64,000 nucleotides of DNA from Steinernema hermaphroditum (taxonomy: Eukaryota; Nematoda; Chromadorea; Rhabditida; Steinernematidae), in contig CM059621.1 of the NCBI GenBank assembly GCA_030435675.1, positions 1-64,000 of the forward strand, read 5' to 3'. Positions 1-10,108 of the stretch are shown one piece after another. A program made the translations under genes and the position numbers. Below the pieces are notes generated by a model. The model saw only the letters and a program-made list of their open reading frames with translations, was not told the DNA's origin and did no database searches. Every line of letters starts with the position of its first letter. Position 1 is the first letter of the stretch.

Positions 1-221
1 CTGTGTGACTTCAGCTGAAGTGTGCAAAAGATGGATATAAGTACAAAGAATAAATGTAAGTTGAATCTAGAATTCACGGTGTCTTTGGTTTTCGAAACAT
101 TTATTAAAAGAAATATCGTATCCAACTGGCCTGCCAATTGCTCCACGTCTTGCAAAAACATGGTATGAGCTGTCCCTGGTATGAATTGTCATCAGCCGGA
201 AAGTTAGGAATAGCAAGATAT
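1..221 (-). pseudogene. Duplicated last-exon tail downstream of DUF229 gene A
   Basis: On the minus strand, about 105-165 encodes CFCKTWSNWQASWIRYFF. This is a second version of the C-terminal segment of gene A (CFCKTWGNWLGG...). An AATAAA-like signal follows its stop. It is either an alternative last exon or the leftover 3' end of a lost upstream DUF229 copy. The linking sequence (about 125-245) is also found below gene B at 3727-3815, but B lacks the second tail. The window edge prevents a decision. Confidence 0.5.
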
Positions 222-2868
222 TTATAATACAAAAGATCGTAGCCAACCTCCAAGCCAATTGCCCCATGTCTTACAAAAACACATAGGCATGATTTCCTCC
301 AGATGCTGCACACAATCTCCTTCATTTCCATAGCTATTCACACGGTCAAATCTCTTCGACATCATCTCAAATTCCAGTTCTCCGCCGCTTCTGTGGACAA
401 TGATGTAACCGGCAAATCGACCATAACTCGGCGAGACAGTAATTGTGACTCTGTAGACCTCTCTTTCGTCAGGGAGCCACAGCTTCTCAACAATGGTCCT
501 ATCAGGAATAACCTTCATCTCATAGCATAAGGCTGACGCTCCGGCCTGGTCGATCTGATCGGTCATGTAGTCAAAGGCGAGCGTTTCCAGCGATCTTCCC
601 AACTCGGAGCTGGCGTCTATGGCGTCTAACTTCTTCTCACAGAGACAGTATTCGTAGGGGATCCTCAGAGTGCCACAGTCTCGCGGTTCCATCATGTTGG
701 GACTGAAGAAGCTCGATCCATAGCCAACTTTAAAAAGTTGCGCATTTTCGTCGGTTGGTGCCTCTAGTTGACCGTCCTTGATAAGCTGAAATAGACGTCT
801 TAGTCTGGAAATGAGGCGAAAATTTAAATGTAAGCATGCCCACAGGAGAAACAGTTAAAATCTCTAATAAAATTCTGTAAAAAATGAACCTCGCATACCG
901 TAAAAGAGCATTTTGGTTTAAGTAAGAGCCTGCTTTAAAAGACTGATGAACGTATGGGCTGGAGGGCGCTGATCACGATTCGAAAGTTAATCACTAACCT
1001 TAGCCAAATGTAGAAAGCTTGCATATATGTCATAGTGAGAGATCAGCTTCTGAGAGTTCTCCTTGAGCGTATTCATCAGAGCCGACCGTCGATACTTGAG
1101 GGGGACCGACATAAGAAACAACGGGTTGTTGTCTTCTAGGTCGCCGACTTGCGATTCGCGCTGCGGTCCGAAACGAAGCCCGTGATCACCCATCAAGATC
1201 ACGAAGGACTTCTCTAGCTATAACATGGAGATGTACCGAGATCCACAAATGGCACGTACCCGTTCTTTGTTGGCGTTCAGAAAGTTGAAGAGTGGTCCGT
1301 CGAAGTGGTAAAGTCCATTTAATTCGTCGTGGGCCAGAAAGCTGTTCCACATAAAGGCGAACTGAGATTCATTTCTATAGGAGTTAATGAACGCCTGCAG
1401 GATTTCCAGCTGGTCTTCGTATGACTCTCGACAGAATTTTTTCATAGTTCTTCTCAAGTGGCCGTCTTTTGCTCCAATGTTCATGGGACTAAATTAAAGA
1501 GTAACTTAAGTGGGATGCTCTTCAACATACATTACATAATGTTTTACGGGATTCCTTTCAAATCCTTTGCAATGAGGCCAGGTAAGTGCTCCTTTTCTAA
1601 AGTCTTCAGTCATCATTGTGTGATATCCCATGTCTCGGAATTTGAGGAGCCAAGAGTTGAGATTATCCACGTAAGTAGCACAACTCGCTTTTCCTGACAA
1701 ATCGGGAACGAGTTCGTCTGTGTATGGGTTCGGGCCGAGCTGGTCTATTTGCTTACCTATGAAACAACGATGATAAACCATGATGATTTACTTTCTACTC
1801 ACCCATTATGAAGGCCCACGCATTGGGACGGCTATTAAGCCCAACTTTGTTCAGAAAGGGGAATAGAACGGCTTCGTGTTGTTCTCGCATGAGGTGAAGT
1901 GTTCTTTGCATTGAGCGAACGAAGGCGGAGGTTGATGTGGAGTCGGTGAGAATGATGTAGACATTTGGCCTCTCCTCGTCAGAAGTAGTGATCTGGCCGG
2001 GAAGGCTAGGCTGCTCTCTAGGGTGCGATCCATAATTAGCATTGTCTCTGAATGGATGGTCAATGCCATGAAAAACATTTCTCAAATTGAAGCATACGGT
2101 CGCTCGACAATTTGAGTGTGGATGAAGTTGTATTCCATTGGATTCGAACGGGTTCTGCCACACTTCACTTCAGCCATGTCTTCCTTCGATACAAACGAAT
2201 CAATGTTTTCCCAGTCGGAGGCTGTATAATTCCAGTCGTTGTATGATACAAGGGTTCTAAACAGGCCATACCAAACGCTCAAAAAAGGATCCCACCTTGC
2301 CTGACAATCATATCCACGTGCTCGACCTTCCTCGCTCAAAACGATTTTCCCGTCTTGCATACTGGTCAAGAGAGCTTTCTTCGGCTCGCATTGGGTCCAC
2401 TTCGGATCCAAAAACTTCGTGATCGATGGATCCCATGGATCAGCTCTTGGAAGGGTGCATCCGATGGGTTTATAGGACGCCGAGGATGTTGTCCTATTGA
2501 TAAATTTCTTCACTGTGCGACGAGAGATCGTTCTTTGTTTCAAAGATGACGAGCTGAGTAGGAATAGCTCAGTCAGGATGACAACAAGCACCAGGAAGCA
2601 GAGCAGCCGCAGAACTAAAAAGACATCAAATGATAAAAGTGTTGCACTAGTAAATTCCATCAAATTTATATATCTGATTCAGTATCAAAGCAAGAACTCT
2701 TTGAAACAAACTGATCGGAGATCGCAGACCACAACAATTGGATCCGCTCTTTTGATACGATCATAAGAAGCACGAGGAACACAGGTAGCAGACAAGTCGT
2801 GGTTATGATATGAAAGGTTAAAAATAAAAATATAAAACGTACATGGCCCTTTAATCCTTGGCGTCATG
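222..2868 (-). CDS. DUF229 sulfatase-like membrane protein, copy A
   Basis: Eight exons on the minus strand: 2868-2844, 2614-2296, 2256-2098, 2047-1803, 1756-1531, 1488-1260, 1217-999, 785-222. They close in frame to 661 aa. The start MTPRIKGP is in a 25-nt first exon. One N-terminal membrane segment (about residues 9-28) suggests a type II or secreted ectoenzyme. The alkaline-phosphatase-superfamily core shows PNVYIILTDSTST (Asp203 with adjacent Ser/Thr as candidate nucleophile and metal site) and MGDHG (Asp412-His413 metal pair). The C-terminal 190 residues are cysteine-rich with PRDCGTLRIPYEYCLC. Exon 3 has the same 159-nt length as in copy C, which supports the 39-nt intron 2257-2295 even though it is open in frame. 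If that intron is retained the protein is 674 aa. The family (Pfam DUF229) has no settled substrate. Sulfatase or phosphatase-like activity is inferred from the motifs. Confidence 0.88.
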
Positions 2869-3200
2869 TTAATTGTAAAGTGGACAAGTAGCAATCTTGA
2901 GCAATATCGTGAAGACGGTAGTCTTTGATGACTCACACTATGGAAAAATGACCTTCTTATACAACATGAAAAAAGGCATCAGCATGTACTGGGTCGAATG
3001 CACTAGGTCATCAAGAGACATCGGTTGTTCTTTGTCTTTGATACGTACTTCCGATAAGAATCACCGCTCGCGGCCGATCGCATCAGATCTGATCTTGCTC
3101 AAATCGCAAAAATGATACTAGTGAATTTTCGTCGTCGACGATCGTAACATTCTTTCCAAGACCGACGCAGTAGTTAGGTTATGCAGGCCAGTTTTGTTTA
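2869..3200 (-). promoter_or_regulatory. Upstream region of gene A with blocks shared with gene B
   Basis: Two blocks are conserved between the otherwise diverged upstream regions of A and B. One is AGTCTTTGATGACTC near 2921-2936 (B: near 6690-6706). The other is TTTGTCTTTGATACGTACTT followed by CGATAA at 3030-3057 (B: 6770-6796). The GATAA cores resemble GATA-factor sites, which in nematodes often mark intestinal expression. That reading is inference from motif and conservation only. Confidence 0.4.
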
Positions 3201-3279
3201 CAAAAGGGACGACAACAACGGTTGATAATTAATAATAAACGCGGCTGCGCGCGAATTCGCGTCTTCCAGTTATTAAAAG

Positions 3280-3610
3280 CCAAGTAGCCCTGCGGGCGGC
3301 AAGACACCAGTAGCCTACCGGCGGTGAACACACGAAAGGCCTGACGACCTTTCGAATGGAGACACCATAACCCTGCGGGCGGCCAGATTGGCGCTCACGT
3401 AAAGTGGCCTGCAAAAGCAAAAGCTGGCCAAAAAACTGTAAAATTTCAGGAAACTCGAACCGACAACTCTACTGGCTGCAAAATAGGCAAAAAAATCACT
3501 TAAAAACTGCAAAAAACTCCAAGCCTAGCATCGCCAGAGACATAGTGGAAGTAGAGCGCAACCATCTCAACTGTCTGTGAGGCTCATTGCGAACGCGAAA
3601 CATAGAAGAC
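3280..3610. repeat. Dispersed repeat between DUF229 copies A and B
   Basis: The segment around 3350-3400 (GGAGACACCATAACCCTGCG, then GCGGCCAGATTGGCGCTCAC) recurs at 40765-40808. The segment around 3540-3605 (GGCTCATTGCGAACGCG) recurs at 40910-40928. The two copies are in the same order and orientation, so this is one dispersed element of about 200-330 bp. No open frame or terminal inverted repeat was recognised. The rest of 3200-3789 holds no gene I can support. Confidence 0.6.
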
Positions 3611-3789
3611 AGAAGACAATGCTGCAAAGTGCGCAAACCTACTAACCTAAGTAGAAGACGTTTGTCGGCCATATGGAACAAAAATCCTAGAAATTGCTGT
3701 GAAATGTACGATTCGATATGAGATCTCATGGTATGAGCTGTCCCTGGTATGAATTGTCATCAACCGGAAAGTTACGAATTCCAAGATAT

Positions 3790-6641
3790 TTATAATACAA
3801 ACGATCGTAGCCAACCTCCAAGCCAATTGCCCCATGTCTTACAAAAACACATAGGCATGATTTCCTCCAGATGCTGCACACAATCTCCTTCATTTCCATA
3901 GCTATTCACACGGTCAAATCTCTTCGACATCATCTCAAATTCCAGTTCTCCGCCGCTTCTGTGGACAATGATGTAACCGGCAAATCGACCATAACTCGGC
4001 GAGACAGTAATTGTGACTCTGTAGACCTCTCTTTCGTCAGGGAGCCACAGATTCTCAACAATGGTCCTATCAGGAATAACCTTCATCTCATAGCATAAGG
4101 CTGACGCTCCGGCCTGGTCGATCTGATCGGTCATGTAGTCAAAGGCGAGCGTTTCCAGCGATCTTCCCAACTCGGAGCTGGCGTCAATGGCGTCGAACTT
4201 CTTCTCACAGAGACAGTATTCGTAGGGGATCCTCAGAGTGCCACAGTCTCGCGGTTCCATCATGTTGGGGCTAAAGAAGCTCGATCCATAGCCGACTTTA
4301 AAAAGTTCCGCATTTTCGTCGGTTGATGCCTCCAGTTCGCCGTCTTTGATAAGCTGAAATAAACGTCTTAGTCTGGAAATGAGGCGAAAATTTAAATGTA
4401 AGCATGCCCACAGGAGAAACAGTTAAAATCTCTAATAAAATTCTGTAAAAAATGAACCTCGCATACCGTAAAAGAGCATTTTGGTTTAAGTAAGAGCCTG
4501 CTTTAAAAGACTGATGAACGTATGGGCTGGAGGGCGCTGATCACGATTCGAAAGTTAATCACTAACCTTAGCCAAATGTAGAAAGCTTGCATATATGTCA
4601 TAGTGAGAGATCAGCTTCTGAGAGTTCTCCTTGAGCGTATTCATCAGAGCCGACCGTCGATACTTGAGGGGGACCGACATAAGAAACAACGGGTTGTTGT
4701 CTTCTAGGTCGCCGACTTGCGATTCGCGCTGCGGTCCGAAACGAAGCCCGTGATCACCCATCAAGATCACGAAGGACTTCTCTAGCTATAACATGGAGAT
4801 GTACCGAGATCCACAAATGGCACGTACCCGTTCTTTGTTGGCGTTCAGAAAGTTGAAGAGTGGTCCGTCGAAGTGGTAAAGTCCATTTAATTCGTCGTGG
4901 GCCAGAAAGCTGTTCCACATAAAGGCGAACTGAGATTCATTTCTATAGGAGTTAATGAACGCCTGCAGGATTTCCAGCTGGTCTTCGTATGACTCTCGAC
5001 AAAATGTATCCATAGTTCTTTTGACGTGACCATCTTTTGCCCGATATCGGATTGCCATGTCACTAAAATACGGTATAACTTATGATCTCAATTTAGCGGT
5101 TTTTGGGCTTTTTTTTAGAGCCATACACACGTACCTTATAAAATGCTTTGCGGGCGTCCGCTCAAACCCTTTGCAATGAGGCCAGCCGAGTGTTCCCATA
5201 GCATAATCGTCATACATCATTGTGTGATATCCCATGTCTCTGAATTTGTAGAGCCAAAAGTTGAGATCATCGACATAGGTGTCACAACTTTCATTTCTCT
5301 GAATATCCGGAAGGTGCTCATCCATGTAGGGATTCGAAGCGATCTCTTGGAATTGTCTACCTATTACGAGTATACTACATTATCGTGATTTGCTCTGTAC
5401 TTACCCATCATGAAGGCCCACGCATTGGGACGGCTATTAAGCCCAACTTTGTTCAGAAAGGGGAATAGAACGGCTTCGTGTTGTTCTCGCATGAGGTGAA
5501 GTGTTCTTTGCATTGAGCGAACGAAGGCGGAGGTAGATGTGGAGTCGGTGAGAATGATGTAGATGTTTGGCCTCTCCTCGTCAGAAGTAGTGATCTGGCT
5601 GGGAAGGCTAGGCTGCTCTCTAGGGTACGATCCATAATTGGCATTGTCTCTGAATGGATGGTCAATGCCGTGAAAAAACATTTCTCAAATTGAAGCATAC
5701 GGTCGCTCGACAATTTGAGTGTGGATGAAGTTGTATTCCATTGGATTCGAACGGGTTCTGCCACACTTCACTTCAGCCATGTCTTCGTTCGATACAAACG
5801 AGCCGATGTCTTCCCAATTCGAGGTTGTATAATTCCAGTCGCCGTATGGTACAAGGGTTCTAAAGATACCGTACCTAACGCTCAAAAAAGGTTCCCACCT
5901 TGCCTGACAATGATATCCACGTGCTCGACCTTCCTCGCTCAAAACGATTTTCCCGTCTTGCATACTGGTCAAGAGAGCTTTCTTCGGCTCGCATTGGATC
6001 CACTTCGGATCCAAAAACTTCGCGATCGATGGATCCCATGGATCAGCTCTTGGAAGGGTGCATCCGATGGGTTTATAGGACGCCGAGGATGTTGTCCTAT
6101 TGATAAATTTCTTCACTGTGCGACGAGAGATCGTTCTTTGTTTCAAAGACGACGAGCTGAGTAGGAATAGCTCAGTCAGGATGGCAACGAGCACCAGGAA
6201 GCAGAGCAGCCGCAGAACTAAAATTGTATTTTAAGCGTACCACATGCTTGTGGTAGTTGAATCCTCACTTCATTTTAGACTGCTTGCATTACTTTAGCTA
6301 CACTAAGCACATTGTGAATCATTGAAACAGGAAAGCAATGGATCATAGGATGGGGCATGGATGGACTGGATGCGGCATAGGATCAGGCATCGACCAGGGA
6401 TGAGATGGGGCATGGACATCGACCAGGGATGAGATGGGGCAGTGGTGTTGTCTTTTGTCTATGGTATAAGATCAATGGTGTTTTGTTTCACGTGTGCAAA
6501 CTTCACCCAAATTGGCATGGGAGACCTCTCCAGGTATGTGAGCCACGGTAAATTTATGTACAGTCAGGCGAAGGCATAAAACATGAAAATAAGCATAAAT
6601 TTGGGAAATAACTTACGTAATCCCTTCTTTCTTGGCGACAT
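3790..6641 (-). CDS. DUF229 sulfatase-like membrane protein, copy B
   Basis: Tandem duplicate of gene A, 3568 bp away. Exons: 6641-6617, 6217-5899, 5859-5701, 5649-5405, 5360-5135, 5062-4828, 4785-4567, 4353-3790. These give 663 aa. The start is MSPRKKGL in a 25-nt first exon. The DSTST and MGDHG motifs of copy A are intact. The last three exons are almost identical to A. Exon 4 onward to the start of exon 6 diverges sharply (GRQFQEIASNPYMDEHLPD against GKQIDQLGPNPYTDELVPD), and exon 6 has two extra codons. Intron 5860-5898 is 39 nt and open in frame, as in A. An extra base in an A run at 5650-5700 falls inside an intron and is harmless. Function as for A: a predicted membrane-anchored alkaline-phosphatase-superfamily enzyme of unknown substrate. 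Confidence 0.88.
6218..6616. repeat. First intron of gene B with short tandem repeats
   Basis: This 399-nt intron carries a degenerate GGATGAGATGGGGCATGGAC-type repeat at about 6345-6440, including two copies of ATCGACCAGGGATGAGATGG. Gene A has an unrelated 229-nt first intron at the same place, so the repeat arrived after the duplication or was lost from A. Confidence 0.6.
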
Positions 6642-6989
6642 GTTGATTACGAATTGAACAGCAATCATGAAGAATCTCGCGAACTCAGTAATCTTTGATG
6701 ACTCTCAGTGTGCAACGAAGTGGCTTGTGTAGTTTCAATCAACATACTGGGTCAACCATCGCGTTACTTTTTGTCTTTGATACGTACTTGCGATAAACTC
6801 TGTTCACCTCTCGTGATCGTATCGCATTCGACTGCGTTCCGATCTCCAAAAAGGTGATTTTCATGACATCGAAAATAGACAAGCAGAGGATATTACTTCA
6901 TTTCGGACGTGGCCTTGATGTCGAACCAGTCGGTGGCGGTGCGCTTCACTGGGAAACTCCGGAAAGTGCGACGGATCTTCTACTCCCTG

Positions 6990-7200
6990 GGGCATTGGGG
7001 ATACAGTCTTCGGAGCTCGCATCTGCTTCGTAAAGTTGACTCCATGGTTCCGGAGTTATGTGCTTGCCGGTCCTCAAAGCGTCGGCGACCTTCGGGATGA
7101 CTTCACATGCAGCGGGATTCCTAGCGTTGGATACTTTGTTGTCAGCGGTACTGGAACTACGGCATCTGGGTGTCCCAATCCCTCTGGAAGTCGAAAAATT
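6990..7200 (+). repeat. Dispersed repeat family R1, copy 1
   Basis: GCTCGCATCTGCTTCGT, GCGTCGGCGACCTTC and GATGACTTC.C are shared in the same order with 55830-55990 (+). The later part, ending TGTCCCAATCCCTCTGG, is shared with 19870-20000 (-). The copies are degenerate and have no intact reading frame. Together they define a dispersed element whose ends I cannot fix. Confidence 0.6.
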
Positions 7201-7440
7201 CGAATTCAGCTTGTTTTCTGACTGGGGCGAGGTTTATATCGCCAATAACTACCGTACTACTACGGAGTAATTTATACTCCTAAGCAGCCGAATGGAGTCA
7301 CAGACGACCGAAACACTATCAGCGTCTGTCCGGGTCCTCACCATTGCGATGTTCCTCAGTTCCATGCTAAGTGCATTTACCTAAGGACAAATTTTAGGTC
7401 AACGCGCTCCGTGAACGACCTGAATGAGCGGTAATACCAA
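7190..7440 (+). pseudogene. GT92 glycosyltransferase fragments
   Basis: Two pieces match the intact GT92 genes in this window. Near 7205-7270 the frame reads FSDWGEVYIANNYRTTTE, a decayed form of the FADWDDV.IPNNY.T.MEE catalytic block. Near 7310-7400 it reads TISVCPGPHHCDVPQF followed by LRTNFRS, matching the last exon of the gene at 26715-29028. The two pieces are fused without the exons between them, a stop lies between them, and the second is frameshifted from its own ATG. This is a relic, not a gene. A repeat lies directly upstream. Confidence 0.8.
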
Positions 7441-8085
7441 AATTTCTTTTTTTCTTTAATAAAAAAAGTAAATTTCTGCAACCGTTCCTGAGCAGATCTA
7501 TCAGTAAGATTACATTAGATCTAATCTCTTTTTGCCAATGAGGTCGAAGGAATACTACGCTCTACTGTTAAAAACCTAATCAATATAGGAAATGGGTTTC
7601 GAGTTTACGAGTTTATCTTCTCGTACGCGTTGTGCAGGACGTCTTATATATGTACACACAAGAATGACACAAATCACACTGTTAACGTTCACGTTCTTCG
7701 TGGCTTCGGCTGGGGCCAGCGGTCAATGGTCCCTTAAGTCTGCGCGAGCATCGAAGATCCCGGCGGCAGGAGTGGGATCCCATTTTCAGCTTGGTTAGCA
7801 GCGTGGAGTTAGGGCTTGTGGAGCATTGTCGGTGGCTTCTGTATAAGGAGCGGGAGAAGAGCTGTGTCCGAGCGGAACGTGGCGGGGGAGCACAGCCGGT
7901 GAACTATGAACCATCGGAGCATCTGGGAGACATTGGAGTTCTAATGAGGCTTCGACTTCTCGTGGCGGCGCGAGTGGTCGATGACGAGCTTCTTCCCTGA
8001 TCTTCCCCAACCCTGATGTTTCAGGCCTTCTGAGAGCCAGGGTGATCATTTAGCAATCCTTCATTCACCGTTTTATTCAACCACA

Positions 8086-9676
8086 ATGAAGATTCTTCCA
8101 CTAGTTTACAACAATCGCTTCTATGTTTTAATATCTTCTATCGCTGTTCTAATCTACTTGTGCATATTCGAATACTTATGGGCAGAAGACGTTCCTCCGA
8201 ACTCACCAATGATTATTGTATCCTCTTATTTTCACTACATTTCCGACAGCACCATTGGATTCCAAGCAGTGGGATTCAGCAAGTGCCGTAATCGACCTGA
8301 ATCCTGGGCGCTTCTTCTTGGGGAGCGGAGGTATCCCATATCGCTGGAGTATCTTCAATTTGCCTGTCCGAACAGTATGGGTTGCATCTGGGTGGACTAT
8401 CGGCTCACTGCGGAGCTACCGTTCGACGTTGACCTAAATCAGCCGGTAAGTGGATTAAGGAAATCCAGCGCCACACACAGAGAGGCAGCAATATTTTAAA
8501 GAAACATCCTGTTTTGTGCCCTGTTTAGACGGTACTTGTTCGTGACGACAGCGAAACCAAAATAGAAATCACGGCATCTCAACCTCAGAAACGCACCAAA
8601 GGCTTGGACATATGTGTGGCTCCAATATATTACTACAACTTTTGGGTGCGCATTGTTGAGTTTGTCGAACTCTACCGTCAGCAAGGCGCTTCTCACATCT
8701 ATATCTACGTGTCAAGTGCGTCCAAACTAGTGGATGACATGTTGAAGATATATGAAAAACAAGGACTGGTCACGGTGGTCAGATGGCCGGAACTCCCGAA
8801 AGTGGATGGCACCACAGAAAGCGTGTTTAGACTGGGACAGCATGCAGCCATGCTGGACTGTTTGATGAGGAGCAAAGGAAGATATGTCGCCACTGTTGAC
8901 ATGGATGATTATATTTTCACGAGGTGAGACGATTTGTTGTCTCGACCACCTCGAATCTGACATGTCTAGACATCAGAATCTAGTGGAATATCTCGAAGAT
9001 GAAGAAAGGAAAAATCCCAACATTGGTTCGTTCGAATTCCATATGGTTCACGTGGCACAGGAACCGCGCGAAGCGAACCTCACCGACTGGAGATCAATCG
9101 ACTTCAGCGGCCTTCTTCAGGGCGATATGTGTGACAAGTGCTATGGCAATTTCAAAGCTATCCACATCGCCAACAGGCCTGTTTTTGTGGGACCACACAA
9201 TGCTGGCAGATACTACAGGAGACCGGGATTTCTAGGCGCTTTAGGGTGGCAGTATGAGGAATTCCTGGTAATATATCTTTTTAGTTTTACTGTCGTGTTT
9301 GAAGTCGATATTTAGGTTCCAAAATCAGTCGGTGTGTCCCATCACCCACGCTATGCTGCCCGCAGGCATGAACTCGATTTCAAGGGTGTCCAGCCGTTCC
9401 TTTCAAAAGAGATGGTGAATGGAATTTCTAGAAAGTTCACCTCGGTTATGGAGGAATTCTCAAAGACACACCCTAACTTGACGGCACCACCAGTAGCCGA
9501 GAGAATGATGGGGTGCAATCCTTTGTAAGGACAATGATTATCACGTTTTTTCGAGTTTATCTCCTTTCAGCAATCCCAACGCATGTCAAGTGCCGTATGT
9601 CACATGTCGTAATGAGATGAGGAACGTCGATCACTGGATCTTCGCCAATGAGAGCAGTCACCTTCTTGTTTTGTAG
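8086..9676 (+). CDS. GT92 (DUF23) family glycosyltransferase
   Basis: Five exons: 8086-8445, 8529-8923, 8970-9267, 9316-9524, 9571-9676. They close in frame to 455 aa, the usual size for GT92. Residues about 10-31 form a signal anchor, giving a type II Golgi topology. The catalytic-type block is VATVDMDDYIFTR (Asp244-Met-Asp-Asp247), the GT92 counterpart of a DxD metal site. Upstream GLDICVAPIYYYNFW and downstream VGVSHHPRYAARRHEL are also GT92-like. The C-terminus carries paired cysteines. GT92 includes the C. elegans galactosyltransferase GALT-1, so galactose transfer to glycans is plausible but not proven here. A poly(A) signal AATAAA is at 9731-9736. This gene is clearly more distant from the three GT92 genes at 26-37 kb than those are from each other. 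Confidence 0.9.
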
Positions 9677-10108
9677 ACTGTCCCGTGAAGAACACATTTT
9701 ATTATTGTCACATAAAGGACTACAAGAATGAATAAAAGCAAAGAGATCCATCATTGAGCTGAACAAAAACAATTCTATCACAGCTCACCCGTAGTGTTTG
9801 GTTTTCATCAAAATCAATGCAACAAGGACGAAGGTCATGGTGAGCGAAGAAGCGATGATCTTTTTGAACAATACCCTATACCCCGCGTTGATGAAAATAA
9901 CACTCTCCAACCAGTGTGTCGTGCCAGAGATGCTGTGACGAAACGACGAGATGACGAATCCTGGACGCTTACAAACAGTGCACGAAGGCCGAGGACCAAA
10001 CAGAACTTTGCAACCGACTTCACGACACACATATCGCATGGGAATATTATATTCTAATCCATTTGATGAAAGCAGTCATAAATATTATAATCTTGTCATT
10101 ACACAATA
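9677..10108. other. 3' flanks between GT92 and DUF229 copy C
   Basis: Holds the GT92 3' UTR and the converging 3' flank of gene C. About 10017-10108 is repeated at 13150-13241 and marks the edge of the C/D duplication. A minus-strand stretch encoding MTFVLVALILMKTKHYG before a GGTGAG donor (about 9785-9838) could be a stray signal-anchor first exon. No downstream partner was found. Confidence 0.4.

Noticed and set aside
303..530. Plus-strand ORFs over DUF229 exons (for example 303-530, 3871-4098, 10382-10684)
   Set aside because: They are antisense shadows of conserved minus-strand coding exons. They recur only because the exons are duplicated.
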